Below, piece by piece: positions 46,750 through 55,509 of a stretch of 64,000 nucleotides of DNA. Source of the stretch: Nitrospira sp. (GTDB lineage Bacteria > Nitrospirota > Nitrospiria > Nitrospirales > Nitrospiraceae); contig JALHPO010000006.1 in assembly GCA_022842445.1 (NCBI GenBank), positions 1 to 64,000 on the forward strand. The letters are read 5' to 3'. A program made the position numbers and the translations under genes. The notes below the pieces were generated by a model. That model was not told the origin of the DNA, ran no database searches, and saw only the letters and a list, made by a program, of their open reading frames with translations. The first letter of the stretch is position 1. Every line of letters begins with the position of its first letter.

Positions 46750-47706
46750 ATGGCAACCGCCGCTGAACTGATGACCGTGGACATTCCGAGAGGAGACCGG
46801 CGCCACACAGTCGGCGAGACGATGGCTACGCTCAGACGCCATACTTGGGAAGAAGTGGGCCATGTCTATCTGGTTGACGACCAGGCCGCGCTGGTTGGCC
46901 AGGTGCCGATCGAACGGTTGCTCCACGCGAAGGAACAGACCGCACTGGCCGAACTCGAAGGCCTTCCGCCGATCGAAGTGCTTCCGGGCGACGCGGCCGA
47001 GACCGTGGCGTTGCGCGCGGTCGAGCGTCATGATGCGGACGTCGCCGTCATCGATGGCCGTCGCCGCCTTTTGGGCGCCATTCCGATCGGACGGCTCTTG
47101 GCTCTGTTGCATGACGAACATGTGGACAACTTTCTACGGATGGGCGGCGTAAGCAGAATAGATCACCTCCATCTGTCGAACGCCGGACAGCAGACGCTCA
47201 CCGCCGTACGCGCACGCATCCCCTGGTTGATGCTTGGCCTCGCGGGAGGATTCTTGGCCGGGGGCGTCGCCTCAGCTTTTGAAGTTTCACTCAGGCGGGA
47301 GGTGTCTCTCGCGTTTTTTCTTCCCCTGGTCGTGTATATGGCCGACGCGGTCGGGACGCAAACAGAAACGGTCTTGGTCCGCCGGCTGGCCTATGGGGAT
47401 GTCCCCTTGTGGGCACAACTGACCAGAGAGACATTGATCGGCGCATCCATCGGAACGATCGTCGCGGTCGTCGCTGCCGGTGGATTGTGGCTCTGGAACA
47501 GACAACCGGCTTTGGCGATGGTGGTGGGAATCTCACTGGGGGTTACGGCGGTTGCCGCCACCGTCATCGCCAGCATTCTGCCGCTGGGGCTGGCGCGCCT
47601 TGGAGCGGATCCGGCCCTCGCCAGCGGACCGGTGGCCACGGTCGTCCAGGATATCTTGAGCGTGGGAATTTATCTGATGATTGCAACCGTCCTCCTTCCG
47701 GAGTGA
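46750..47706 (+). CDS. MgtE-like divalent cation transporter lacking the N domain
   Basis: The product has 318 residues. A CBS-pair region (about 7-125) is followed by five predicted membrane segments (from about residue 155). MgtE motifs are VVYMADAVGTQTETVLVR and the pore region DPALASGPVATVVQDILSVG. The usual N-terminal superhelical domain that senses cytosolic Mg is missing, so gating must differ. It likely carries Mg or another divalent cation. A Usp gene follows 49 bp downstream. Confidence 0.82.
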   Translation: MATAAELMTVDIPRGDRRHTVGETMATLRRHTWEEVGHVYLVDDQAALVGQVPIERLLHAKEQTALAELEGLPPIEVLPGDAAETVALRAVERHDADVAVIDGRRRLLGAIPIGRLLALLHDEHVDNFLRMGGVSRIDHLHLSNAGQQTLTAVRARIPWLMLGLAGGFLAGGVASAFEVSLRREVSLAFFLPLVVYMADAVGTQTETVLVRRLAYGDVPLWAQLTRETLIGASIGTIVAVVAAGGLWLWNRQPALAMVVGISLGVTAVAATVIASILPLGLARLGADPALASGPVATVVQDILSVGIYLMIATVLLPE

Positions 47707-47755
47707 CGCATGTATGACGGAATGAATCAACATTCCACGAAAGAAGGCGATGCCT

Positions 47756-48619
47756 ATGAAACTCTTAGTCGCAGTCGACGGTTCCGACAACTCGTATGAG
47801 GCCGTACGGTCGCTCAAGTACTTGAGCCGCGCAGAAGAGCTGCACATCCTGCACGTGCTGGATGTTCCGACTCCGGCCTATCCGATGATGATGCCGGAGG
47901 TGACACAGGAACTCTATGCGACCGTCGAGCGCAATATGCGGGAGGATGGCACCCGGTTGTTGGAGCGGATCGTGTCGCTGCTCCCGATGGGAATCGGCCC
48001 GGTGACGAAACACCTGATCGTCGGCTCCCCGGCAGATCACATCGTCATGCTGGCCGAGCAACTGAAGGTAGACCTGATCCTTCTCGGCACCCGCGGGCTC
48101 GGCCCGATCAAAGAACGGCTGGTCGGAAGCGTCGCTCATCGCGTGTTGACATTCGCCCCCGGCGCGAAACTGATTCTCCACGGTCCGTTGAAAACCTTGA
48201 GCCAGATTCTGCTCCCCGTGCAGGGGACCTACGATGCGGAACATGCCCTGCGCTTTCTCGAGAAAACTCCCTTTCGTGACCCGCCGACGATCACCCTGTT
48301 TACCGCCTTGCCGCACACGAGGCCGCCCTGGCCGGTGGATGCCGCTTCGGCCAAGGACATGGAGACCCATGCGCTGCGCCACGCACAAGACTCCCTGAAC
48401 GACACCGCCGCAAAGCTGGCCACGCTGGGCTATCGAACCCGTGTCACCGCCACGCTCAGCACGCCCGTCGAGGGGATTCTGCAGGAAGCCGGGGCGTTGA
48501 ATCCGGATCTGATTCTCATGGGATCCCGCGGACGCCACGGCGTGACACGCCTGGTGCTGGGCAGTGTCTCCCATGCCCTCCTGCACCACGGCCGCTATCC
48601 ACTGATGATTTTCAACTAA
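47756..48619 (+). CDS. Tandem universal stress protein
   Basis: The product has 287 residues with two Usp domains. ATP motifs are GTRGLGPIKERLVGSVAHRV and GSRGRHGVTRLVLGSVSHAL. The ATG at 47756 has AAGG 8 bases upstream and is favoured over an ATG two codons earlier. The first domain opens with MKLLVAVDGSDNSYEAVRS. It is the third gene of the plus-strand series that includes mgtE and the FmdB gene. Confidence 0.86.
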   Translation: MKLLVAVDGSDNSYEAVRSLKYLSRAEELHILHVLDVPTPAYPMMMPEVTQELYATVERNMREDGTRLLERIVSLLPMGIGPVTKHLIVGSPADHIVMLAEQLKVDLILLGTRGLGPIKERLVGSVAHRVLTFAPGAKLILHGPLKTLSQILLPVQGTYDAEHALRFLEKTPFRDPPTITLFTALPHTRPPWPVDAASAKDMETHALRHAQDSLNDTAAKLATLGYRTRVTATLSTPVEGILQEAGALNPDLILMGSRGRHGVTRLVLGSVSHALLHHGRYPLMIFN

Positions 48620-48634
48620 GAAAAGGGGCCGCTT

Positions 48635-48799
48635 ATGCCGATGTACGACTACAAGTGCCTGGACTGTGGGAAGGAGTCGCTGATCGTTGTCACGTTGAAA
48701 GAACATGAACGGGGCGAGGTGGCCTGTCCGGCATGCGGCAGCAAGAAGCTACAGCAACTCTTTAGTCCGTTTATTGCCCACACCACCAAAAAGAGTTAG
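48635..48799 (+). CDS. FmdB-type zinc-ribbon protein
   Basis: The product has 54 residues. It has the FmdB signature YDYKCLDCGKE, then VACPACGSKKLQQLFSPF. The four Cys would bind zinc. GGGGCC lies 6 bases upstream of the ATG. It is too short for standard cutoffs. Proteins of this type are regulators or assembly factors in formamidase and aromatic metabolism; here the role is unknown. It starts 15 bp after a Usp gene. Confidence 0.75.
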   Translation: MPMYDYKCLDCGKESLIVVTLKEHERGEVACPACGSKKLQQLFSPFIAHTTKKS

Positions 48800-48803
48800 C
48801 GAT

Positions 48804-49217
48804 ATGTTGAAAATGTTACAGGCTCCAAAAATGACCACCATGGACCGAAGAGGAAATCGTCTCGTCTTCTCCGGATTAGCAGGTTTTCTCCTACTGATCA
48901 GCCCATCGATGTCGTCCCTCTACGCCCAGGAATATCCTTCCGACGTCATCCGTGGAAAGACACTGTACGCACGGCACTGTCTGGAGTGCCACGGCTCCGG
49001 TGGTCGAGGAGACGGGCCCGCCGCTGCTTCCTTAAAAGTTGAGCCGGCGGATTTTCACCGATTCCGGTCTTTTCTGAAGTCCGATGAGGAGCTCTTGCGA
49101 ACCATCGAGCACGGCATCGTCTTCAGTCCGATGCATTCGTGGCGCGGGCAGCTCACCGATGAAGAAATGCAGGACGTACTGGCCTACGTTCGCCTCCTGT
49201 CGCAACAGGGGCAATGA
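48804..49217 (+). CDS. Exported monohaem cytochrome c
   Basis: The product has 137 residues. The start is uncertain. A hydrophobic signal (FSGLAGFLLLISPSMSSLYA) is followed by RGKTLYARHCLECHGSGGRG with the haem-binding CxxCH and the axial Met in IVFSPMHSW. The C-terminal DEEMQDVLAYVRLLS helix is typical of small cytochrome c. It probably carries electrons in the periplasm or docks to an oxidase. It lies 4 bp after the FmdB gene. Confidence 0.8.
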   Translation: MLKMLQAPKMTTMDRRGNRLVFSGLAGFLLLISPSMSSLYAQEYPSDVIRGKTLYARHCLECHGSGGRGDGPAAASLKVEPADFHRFRSFLKSDEELLRTIEHGIVFSPMHSWRGQLTDEEMQDVLAYVRLLSQQGQ

Positions 49218-49482
49218 TCTCTGCATGGATAGAAGGACGATGGCTTATAGCCGATGGCTGATGGTCCGGAACTCGGAGGGTTTGGTTTTCTGCCATAGGC
49301 TATCGCTCCTTCCCCAAGTCTGGCTGACCTGCGCCGGCACACGGCAACACAGCTCGCCCGACTCCCCGAATCCCTCCGTGCGCTCCGGACGGCTCCAATG
49401 CATGCAGTCCGGATCTCTTCGGCTCTGCAGACGTTAGCCCAAACCATCGACCATGCCCTGTAACATTAAAAGGAGATGCAAA

Positions 49483-50913
49483 ATGAATCGAGCTTCCTCC
49501 ACGGCCCTGAGGATGGTTCTCACGCTGTCCATTGGACTGACCGGCGCATCAATCCTGGCAGCCGGCCCTGTGAACCTTCACGCGGCGACCCCGGTGGTCG
49601 CTCCTTGCGAGAGCCTCTACAAGAAGAAGCCCGTCCCGGCGAATGTCTTGCGGACGGTGGTGCGCGCTCACGAACGATGGATGGAACAGCGGAGCAATCC
49701 GGAAGGCAGACGCGCGGAGCTCTGCCAGGCAGACCTGAGTCGAGCCATGCTCTTGGGGGCGAATCTGGAGCGGGCCCAACTGGAAGGGGCCGTCTTGCGA
49801 CAGGCAAATCTGCATCAAGCGAATCTCTCCCAGGCCAGCCTGGCGGAAGCCGATCTCTCGAGAGCGGCCCTGGATTACAGCATTTTGTCCGGAGCCGATC
49901 TCCGTGGTGCCAAACTCAGCGGCGCGAATCTCTTCCGTGCCATCGGCGATGAGGCTGCGCTCTTCAATGCTGATCTGGCCGGCGCGAAGTTGCGCGAAGC
50001 CACGTTTGAACGAGCCCAGCTGGAGGGCGCTGATCTCACCGCCGCCGACCTGACTGACGGCACCTTCGTCGACGCCTATTTTTATGGAGCGAGGATGCAG
50101 GGAGCGATCCTATTAAACACCGATCTCAGCGGGACCGACTTGCGCCGCACCGTCCTGACCAAGGCCAATCTTCACCGGGCTAACCTCCAGGGCGCTCTGC
50201 TGGACAGCGCACGCCTCGATAAGGCTCAGCTGGTTGAAGCCGACCTGGAAAGCGCCTACCTGGATGAAGCGAATTTGCGCGGGGCTAACCTGCGTGAAGC
50301 CATTCTCCGAGGGGCCGACCTCCGTTATGCCGCTCTGCAGGGGGCCAACTTGTCACACACAGATCTGGAAGGAGCCAATTTGGAACAGGCCAGCCTGGTC
50401 AAGGCGAATCTCCAGTCGGCAAAACTCCCGATGGCGATTCTCTATCACACCGAGCTGGATCAGGCCGACTTTCGGAATGCCCATCTCAACCGCGCGGTCC
50501 TGATCGGAGCACGAGGATCTCATACCATTTTTGCGAACGCCGATTTGAGCGAGATCTATGCACCGAAAGCCTCTCTTCGGCAATCTCAATTCAACGAGGC
50601 CGGCCTGGAATCGGCGAATTTCGTCGGAGCAGATCTGAGCGGATCGAACTTCACCGGCGCCAGCCTGGCCCATGCGAATCTCCAAGAAGTCAACCTCCGG
50701 GATGCCGTGCTGGTCAAAACCGATCTCACCGGTGCGCGCCTGGATTCGGCAGATCTCCGGGGCACGGACTTGCGTGGTGCGACAATGACATCTGTGACCG
50801 GCCTCACGCAGGCGCAACTTGATACCACCTGTGTCGACGAGCGGACGAAATTGCCGCCTGAACTGAACCGGCCGGCTCCCTGCAGTCCCGTAAAGAAACG
50901 GACCAAACCATGA
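49483..50913 (+). CDS. Exported pentapeptide-repeat protein
   Basis: The product has about 476 residues. The signal peptide spans residues 1-35 (VLTLSIGLTGASILAAGP). A linker with two Cys leads to a right-handed beta-helix from about residue 80 onward, built from A(D/N)LxxA pentapeptides such as ADLSRAMLLGANLERAQL, which runs nearly to the end. Such helices mimic DNA or form scaffolds; secreted forms are less common. AAAGGAG lies 8 bases upstream of the ATG. Its stop overlaps the start of the hydrolase gene (ATGA). Confidence 0.85.
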   Translation: MNRASSTALRMVLTLSIGLTGASILAAGPVNLHAATPVVAPCESLYKKKPVPANVLRTVVRAHERWMEQRSNPEGRRAELCQADLSRAMLLGANLERAQLEGAVLRQANLHQANLSQASLAEADLSRAALDYSILSGADLRGAKLSGANLFRAIGDEAALFNADLAGAKLREATFERAQLEGADLTAADLTDGTFVDAYFYGARMQGAILLNTDLSGTDLRRTVLTKANLHRANLQGALLDSARLDKAQLVEADLESAYLDEANLRGANLREAILRGADLRYAALQGANLSHTDLEGANLEQASLVKANLQSAKLPMAILYHTELDQADFRNAHLNRAVLIGARGSHTIFANADLSEIYAPKASLRQSQFNEAGLESANFVGADLSGSNFTGASLAHANLQEVNLRDAVLVKTDLTGARLDSADLRGTDLRGATMTSVTGLTQAQLDTTCVDERTKLPPELNRPAPCSPVKKRTKP

Positions 50914-51560
50914 CCGCTGTCCACGAACACCCCGTCACGATCACCCCAGGGAACCTCGGCCTGGAGGGAATCCTCGGCCTGCCAGCCGGCTCGCGCGGCG
51001 TGGTCGTGTTCGCGCACGGAAGCGGCAGCGGCCGGTTCAGCCCTCGCAACAATTTCGTCGCCCGCCATTTGCAACAGAATGGCCTCGCCACCCTGCTCTT
51101 CGATTTGTTGACACCAGAGGAAGCCGATGACCGAGGCAAAGTATTCGACATCAATTTGCTGGCAGACCGATTGTTGCTGGCCAAAGCCTGGCTGGAAGCG
51201 GAACCACGGACGAATAATCTGAAAATCTGTTATTTCGGCGCCAGCACCGGAGCCGGAGCAGCCTTGCAGGCCGCGGCGCGGGAACCGTCTCACGTCAAGG
51301 CTGTCGTGTCGCGAGGGGGACGACCGGACCTCGCTGAACCTTACCTGCCGTCCGTCAGAGCCCCAACCTTGTTGATCGTCGGCGGCTGGGACGAGCCGGT
51401 CATCGAGATGAATCAAGCAGCCTACGAACTCATGTCCTGCGAAAAGAAGCTCATCGTCGTCCCCGGCGCCACCCACCTCTTCGAGGAACCAGGTACGCTA
51501 GAACAGGTGGCGAAACATGCGAGCAGATGGTTCCTGCACTACTTGCACCTGCTCCCATAG
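50910..51560 (+). CDS. Dienelactone-hydrolase-type alpha/beta hydrolase
   Basis: The product has 216 residues. FAHGSGSGRFSPRNNFVA contains the oxyanion loop and FGASTGAGAAL the nucleophilic Ser. The catalytic Asp is likely in GGWDEPV and the His in GATHLFEEPG. No signal peptide is seen. The start overlaps the pentapeptide gene stop, so the two are translationally coupled. The substrate is unknown. Confidence 0.82.
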   Translation: MTAVHEHPVTITPGNLGLEGILGLPAGSRGVVVFAHGSGSGRFSPRNNFVARHLQQNGLATLLFDLLTPEEADDRGKVFDINLLADRLLLAKAWLEAEPRTNNLKICYFGASTGAGAALQAAAREPSHVKAVVSRGGRPDLAEPYLPSVRAPTLLIVGGWDEPVIEMNQAAYELMSCEKKLIVVPGATHLFEEPGTLEQVAKHASRWFLHYLHLLP

Positions 51561-51568
51561 CCACCTTC

Positions 51569-51705
51569 TATCAAATTGCCATCAGCGCTTTCTCGGTGTT
51601 GGCACTGGTGGACCAGTGCGTCATGCATCCGGCCATTCCAACAGATGTCCGAGCATTTGACATACGCCAAATCTTATATCAAATTGGTACCGCCTATTTG
51701 ACATA
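51569..51705. repeat. Repeated TTTGA(C/T)A words upstream of the fic gene
   Basis: ATTTGACATA occurs at 51655-51664 and again at 51696-51705 as direct repeats. TATCAAAT at 51569-51576 and 51677-51684 is the same word inverted. The cluster lies within 183 bp before the fic start and may be an operator region for a regulator, possibly the Fic protein itself. Confidence 0.45.
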
Positions 51706-51751
51706 GCGGGAAGCCTTAGTTCAAATCGGAAAGACACCGCCAGGAAAGTCT

Positions 51752-52888
51752 ATGAATATCAGTGAATTCAAATCGGGAGAGTACGAGCAACAATACGAAT
51801 ACCGGAGCTTTTCTCCCACATCGATTAACCGGGAATGGATTGTATCCGATCCTGAGATTCTCACTCTCCTGGAGGAGGCTAACCGTCTGATTGGAGAGTT
51901 GAACGCGTTTTCTCAACTCATCCCGGATGTGGATTTCTTCGTCCGAATGCACATCACCAAAGAAGCGACCACCTCCAGCCGTATCGAAGGCACCCAGACC
52001 AACATTGAAGAGGCGCTGGTCGGCAAGCTCGATGTCGATCCGGAAAAACGCGATGACTGGCAGGAAATACACAACTATATCGAGGCAATCAATTTCTCCA
52101 TCAAACAGTTGCGTCAAATTCCCTTGTCCAACCGCCTCTTGCGCGAGACCCATGCAGTGCTATTACAAGGTGTGCGCGGCAAGCACAAACAGCCTGGAGA
52201 ATTTCGTACCAGCCAAAACTGGATCGGCATCAGTCTCAAACACGCCACATTTATTCCGCCGCACCACCAGCATGTGCCGGACCTTATGAGCGATCTTGAG
52301 AAGTTCATGCACAACGACCAGATTCATGTCCCGCACCTGATCAAAGTTGCGCTCATGCATTACCAGTTCGAGACGATCCATCCATTTCTTGACGGAAACG
52401 GACGCCTGGGCCGCCTGCTCATCGTGCTCTATCTCGTCGGTTTCGACCTTCTGCAAAAGCCCGCGCTGTATCTCTCCGATTTCTTTGAGCGGCACAAGGG
52501 CGAGTATTACGATCAACTGATGGCTGTCCGAACGACACACAAGTTAGAACCGTGGCTGCGATTTTTTCTGCTCGGCATGCGTGAGACGACCGCCCTCTCT
52601 ATCCAAGTGTTCAAGGACATTCTGGCTCTGAAAGAGCGCATCGAACGCAAGCACATGCCGACGTTCCACGTACGCCGCCAGACCAATGCGCAAACACTCA
52701 TGCAATCGCTCTACCGGTCTCCGGTGACCACCATCAAGATGGTGACCAACCTCATCCAGGCTGAAACCAACACTGCCGCCGCGCTCATCGACGACTTCGT
52801 CAAGCTGGGGATTTTGAAGGAGTTCACCGGTCAGAGGCGTAATCGCCTCTTTATATTCGATGACTACGTGCGGCTGTTCAAACGGTAG
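51752..52888 (+). CDS. Fic-domain protein with N-terminal inhibitory helix
   Basis: The product has 378 residues. The Fic core motif HPFLDGNGRLGR (H210) is intact, as is the inhibitory motif SSRIEGT (residues 75-81), whose Glu blocks ATP binding in class II proteins. The C-terminus (about 300-378) looks like a winged helix: MQSLYRSPVTTIKMVTNLI and LIDDFVKLGILKEFTGQRR. Fic proteins transfer AMP to targets such as gyrase or topoisomerase IV. Here the DNA-binding tail points to autoregulation. It sits at the edge of a probable defence island. Confidence 0.87.
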   Translation: MNISEFKSGEYEQQYEYRSFSPTSINREWIVSDPEILTLLEEANRLIGELNAFSQLIPDVDFFVRMHITKEATTSSRIEGTQTNIEEALVGKLDVDPEKRDDWQEIHNYIEAINFSIKQLRQIPLSNRLLRETHAVLLQGVRGKHKQPGEFRTSQNWIGISLKHATFIPPHHQHVPDLMSDLEKFMHNDQIHVPHLIKVALMHYQFETIHPFLDGNGRLGRLLIVLYLVGFDLLQKPALYLSDFFERHKGEYYDQLMAVRTTHKLEPWLRFFLLGMRETTALSIQVFKDILALKERIERKHMPTFHVRRQTNAQTLMQSLYRSPVTTIKMVTNLIQAETNTAAALIDDFVKLGILKEFTGQRRNRLFIFDDYVRLFKR

Positions 52889-52992
52889 CCCGCACCATTA
52901 AAACAGCAGGTTGGGAGAACCCTGAGGGTGATTACCATATACATCCCAAAGCCACCAAAATAGACGGATCTTCGCACCAGAGGAACAAAGCC

Positions 52993-53238
52993 ATGACCAC
53001 CTATGCGGATTGCACTTTCTGTGGCGGCGAGGTGGAAGAACGCCACATCAACTACGACTATCGTCGCCGTGATCACTTGCTCGTCCTGCGAAACGTTCCG
53101 GCGGGTGTGTGCAAACAGTGCGGAGAGAAATATTTCACCCCCGATGTACTCAGGCGCATGGATCAGAGCTTCCATAACATCTTTGAACGGGCCCAGCAGC
53201 CGGATCAAGTGTTAGACGTACCAGCCGTCAACTTCTGA
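52993..53238 (+). CDS. YgiT/MqsA-type zinc-finger protein
   Basis: The product has 81 residues. Two Cys pairs DCTFCGGE and VCKQCGEKYF form the zinc site typical of antitoxin N-domains. The C-terminal part PDVLRRMDQSFHNIFERA is helical but lacks the full helix-turn-helix of MqsA. AGAGGAA lies 6 bases before the ATG. No toxin gene of the usual type precedes it in the 104-bp gap after fic, so it may be an orphan antitoxin or part of a fic-linked pair. Confidence 0.7.
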   Translation: MTTYADCTFCGGEVEERHINYDYRRRDHLLVLRNVPAGVCKQCGEKYFTPDVLRRMDQSFHNIFERAQQPDQVLDVPAVNF

Positions 53239-53420
53239 CGTTCCCACCTACTTCTCTTTCACTCGGAGGGGCGTGCATGACTGCATGTCGAACAGAGGTG
53301 GCGGAACATGCAGTAAAATGGTTTTTCGGTATCTACTATGAGCGGCTGGCTGTGGTGTCTGGGTTCCAGGGGGGAAGATAGCTCGACGATTGTCGTTCTT
53401 ACTTTCTTATAACGCATGAA

Positions 53421-53458
53421 GATGAAGAACCCCGCTCTTACAGGCGGGGTTCTTCATC
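53421..53458. terminator. Perfect 15-bp hairpin between convergent genes
   Basis: Arms GATGAAGAACCCCGC and GCGGGGTTCTTCATC are perfectly complementary with a loop TCTTACAG. It lies between the plus-strand YgiT gene and the minus-strand DUF3800 gene, whose stop codon it touches. No long T-tract follows on either side, so it is a bidirectional stop or a recombination structure. Confidence 0.6.
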
Positions 53459-54186
53459 TATCCATTTTGAAATCGCATCTTTATCGTTTCGTAGTCGTAT
53501 TTCTTACTGTAGTGCTCAAGCATTAACATGGCAGCAACCTTTCCATAAGCATATTCGGGTCGGTTCGTATTCATTGTCCAGGCAAGAAGATCGGCGGCCT
53601 GTAAGGGAGGCGTATTTGAGGAACTGGCCTTTTCGATCATTTTGATCTGTTTAGGCCAACCTGCACCGCGCTTGTTTCTGAACCGCTCCCAGTTGCGGTA
53701 GATTGGATGCCTGAAGTGCTCGTTTTGATCAAATACAAGTGATATCTCTGGATGTGTGATGTCTGAGTCGATGTCCCTTGGAATCACTCCCACGCAGAAT
53801 TGAGTGCAAATCGCCTCCGGTGACCTCAGGTACGGATTTTCAGCCTTCGCCTTTCGATAATCTTCCATTGGTATTGTGCAGGAACTTCCAATGAGATTCG
53901 TTCCAAACCGAAATCTGTCAGTCGCTCTAAAACGGCCAAAGATGGCCCAGAGGTCCCACAGTACTTCCCGAACTTTTCCTTGCGACCATCCAAACTCCGG
54001 AGAAAAGGCTCTTTTGAGCGATGTGGCATCAGTCATATGAAACTCAGAAAGCTGATACCTTTGGAGCACTGTTCTCCATTCATGATTGAACGTGTGCCAC
54101 ACGCTGTCGCTGGCTATCACTCCAGCAAGAGTGACGAATTTGGAGTCATGGGATTGACCGCTGCAGTCATAGTATCCCGTCAACAT
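53458..54186 (-). CDS. DUF3800-family protein
   Basis: The product has 242 residues. The N-terminal YYDCSGQ resembles the catalytic-looking Y-D-x-SG motif of DUF3800, and the C-terminal PPLQAADLLAWTMN is characteristic. Between them lie Asp/Glu positions such as LVFDQNEH. DUF3800 is suspected to have an RNase H-like fold and is frequent near defence genes. AAGGAG lies 8 bases before the ATG. It follows the HEPN gene by 12 bp and is probably cotranscribed. Confidence 0.78.
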   Translation of the reverse strand: MLTGYYDCSGQSHDSKFVTLAGVIASDSVWHTFNHEWRTVLQRYQLSEFHMTDATSLKRAFSPEFGWSQGKVREVLWDLWAIFGRFRATDRFRFGTNLIGSSCTIPMEDYRKAKAENPYLRSPEAICTQFCVGVIPRDIDSDITHPEISLVFDQNEHFRHPIYRNWERFRNKRGAGWPKQIKMIEKASSSNTPPLQAADLLAWTMNTNRPEYAYGKVAAMLMLEHYSKKYDYETIKMRFQNG

Positions 54187-54198
54187 GACCCACTCCTT

Positions 54199-55434
54199 CT
54201 AAGATGATCGAAACTTAATTCCTCGTTTGATCAAACGGCTTCGCTCACTTAATGTTTCTCGAATCGGGTCTAGTTCAAGAAAACGTATGATTTCTTCCTT
54301 GCTCTTGAACTTCCCCCCTGAAGCAATGTAAAAGCCCAACATCGCTTCGACGTACCTTTTTAGCTGGTACACTACAGCTTCGCCTCTCACCCCAAATCGA
54401 TCAAGATGAACCAGGTTATTTCTGATCTCTTTTAGGTGCAGCAAGATTTCTTTATTGAACTCATAATCCTTCCAGACAAATGCTGCCCTTCTAATCGTCA
54501 CCTTTTTATCTTCAGTCGTGGACTGAGTGAAATGTTCCAGCACGCTCCATAGCTTCAAGAACACTGCTTCATAATCGCGCCCATCAAGGGCCCTGACGTA
54601 CCGCAGGAGGCCGTCTACAATAGTATCCTTGCATGGAGAAGCATTAATCTTTGTCCTTGCCCACGTGTCGTATTTCCTCAGGTCCTTCCACAGATCTGTA
54701 ACATCGAAAACCTTCTGAGGTCTGCGATAGCCTCTATCATTCCACCACTTGTCCTCGATTAGAGTTGCATCGGGACTAAACAGTGTTTGCAGCGGGCCAA
54801 GAACAATCTTATTAACAGGATCTATAGGGCCGCTCGACATACGCCAAGGAGATTGGGAATTCAGTCTGAGGTTCCAAAGTGCACGGTAATAGTCCAGCGT
54901 GTCCAATGCTTGCCAACCTGCTTCAGAATCTGATTTCCCAAGCGTTGATATAGCAAACCGTAGGTACTCACGTGGGAATTCACGACTTTCAGCCTGAAGA
55001 AAGATTCGCGGATAACGCACTTCCTGTTTAAGAATCGCCTTGGGAACATTCAGGCCGAACTTGATGGCACATTCAGAAGATTGAATTGTGGCAAGCGAGT
55101 GTTGCGATTTGATCGAAATGCAACCTGCCATAACAAAACGAAGTACTGGCTTGTTTTTGTACTCTTCTTCTTTTCCCGAAATCTCGCGCAGTACATACGA
55201 CTGATTAAGCTTGTTAGCCTTAGCTGCGAGGTGGACGGCCTGATAGACAAATCCGCGCGCTGTATCTTCCAACAGATCAGAAGAGAACTTGACAGCGGAG
55301 CACAGCAGTTCGAGACAGTCGTCGAAAGAGTCAAATGGATACTCAACCAGCCCGTTGCTATTTATTTTCTTCTCAGCGTCAAGTTTCGCCAGCGGAAGTG
55401 CAGGGTTGTGATCCTTTTTCCATTGAGCACACAT
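54199..55434 (-). CDS. Large HEPN-domain protein with an RNxxxH motif
   Basis: The product has 411 residues. The C-terminal part contains KLWSVLEHFTQ and EIRNNLVHLDRFG (R338-H343), the RNxxxH signature of HEPN ribonucleases, with helices before and after. The N-terminal 270 residues resemble nothing I recognise. HEPN proteins of this length are often the toxic effectors of defence systems. Base composition appears lower in G+C than in neighbours. The ATG at 55434 has GAGG 9 bases upstream. It lies 75 bp after the methyltransferase gene and 12 bp before DUF3800. Confidence 0.65.
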   Translation of the reverse strand: MCAQWKKDHNPALPLAKLDAEKKINSNGLVEYPFDSFDDCLELLCSAVKFSSDLLEDTARGFVYQAVHLAAKANKLNQSYVLREISGKEEEYKNKPVLRFVMAGCISIKSQHSLATIQSSECAIKFGLNVPKAILKQEVRYPRIFLQAESREFPREYLRFAISTLGKSDSEAGWQALDTLDYYRALWNLRLNSQSPWRMSSGPIDPVNKIVLGPLQTLFSPDATLIEDKWWNDRGYRRPQKVFDVTDLWKDLRKYDTWARTKINASPCKDTIVDGLLRYVRALDGRDYEAVFLKLWSVLEHFTQSTTEDKKVTIRRAAFVWKDYEFNKEILLHLKEIRNNLVHLDRFGVRGEAVVYQLKRYVEAMLGFYIASGGKFKSKEEIIRFLELDPIRETLSERSRLIKRGIKFRSS

Positions 55435-55509
55435 AACCTCAGACCTCACAGAACTTAGTTCCAGACCACAAGAAGCAAGGTAGCTTCGGACGATGGCGCG
55501 TATTGTGGC

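Noticed and set aside
52889..52992. Toxin gene upstream of the YgiT-type zinc finger
   Set aside because: The 104-bp gap is too short, and the frames give only fragments without a known toxin motif.
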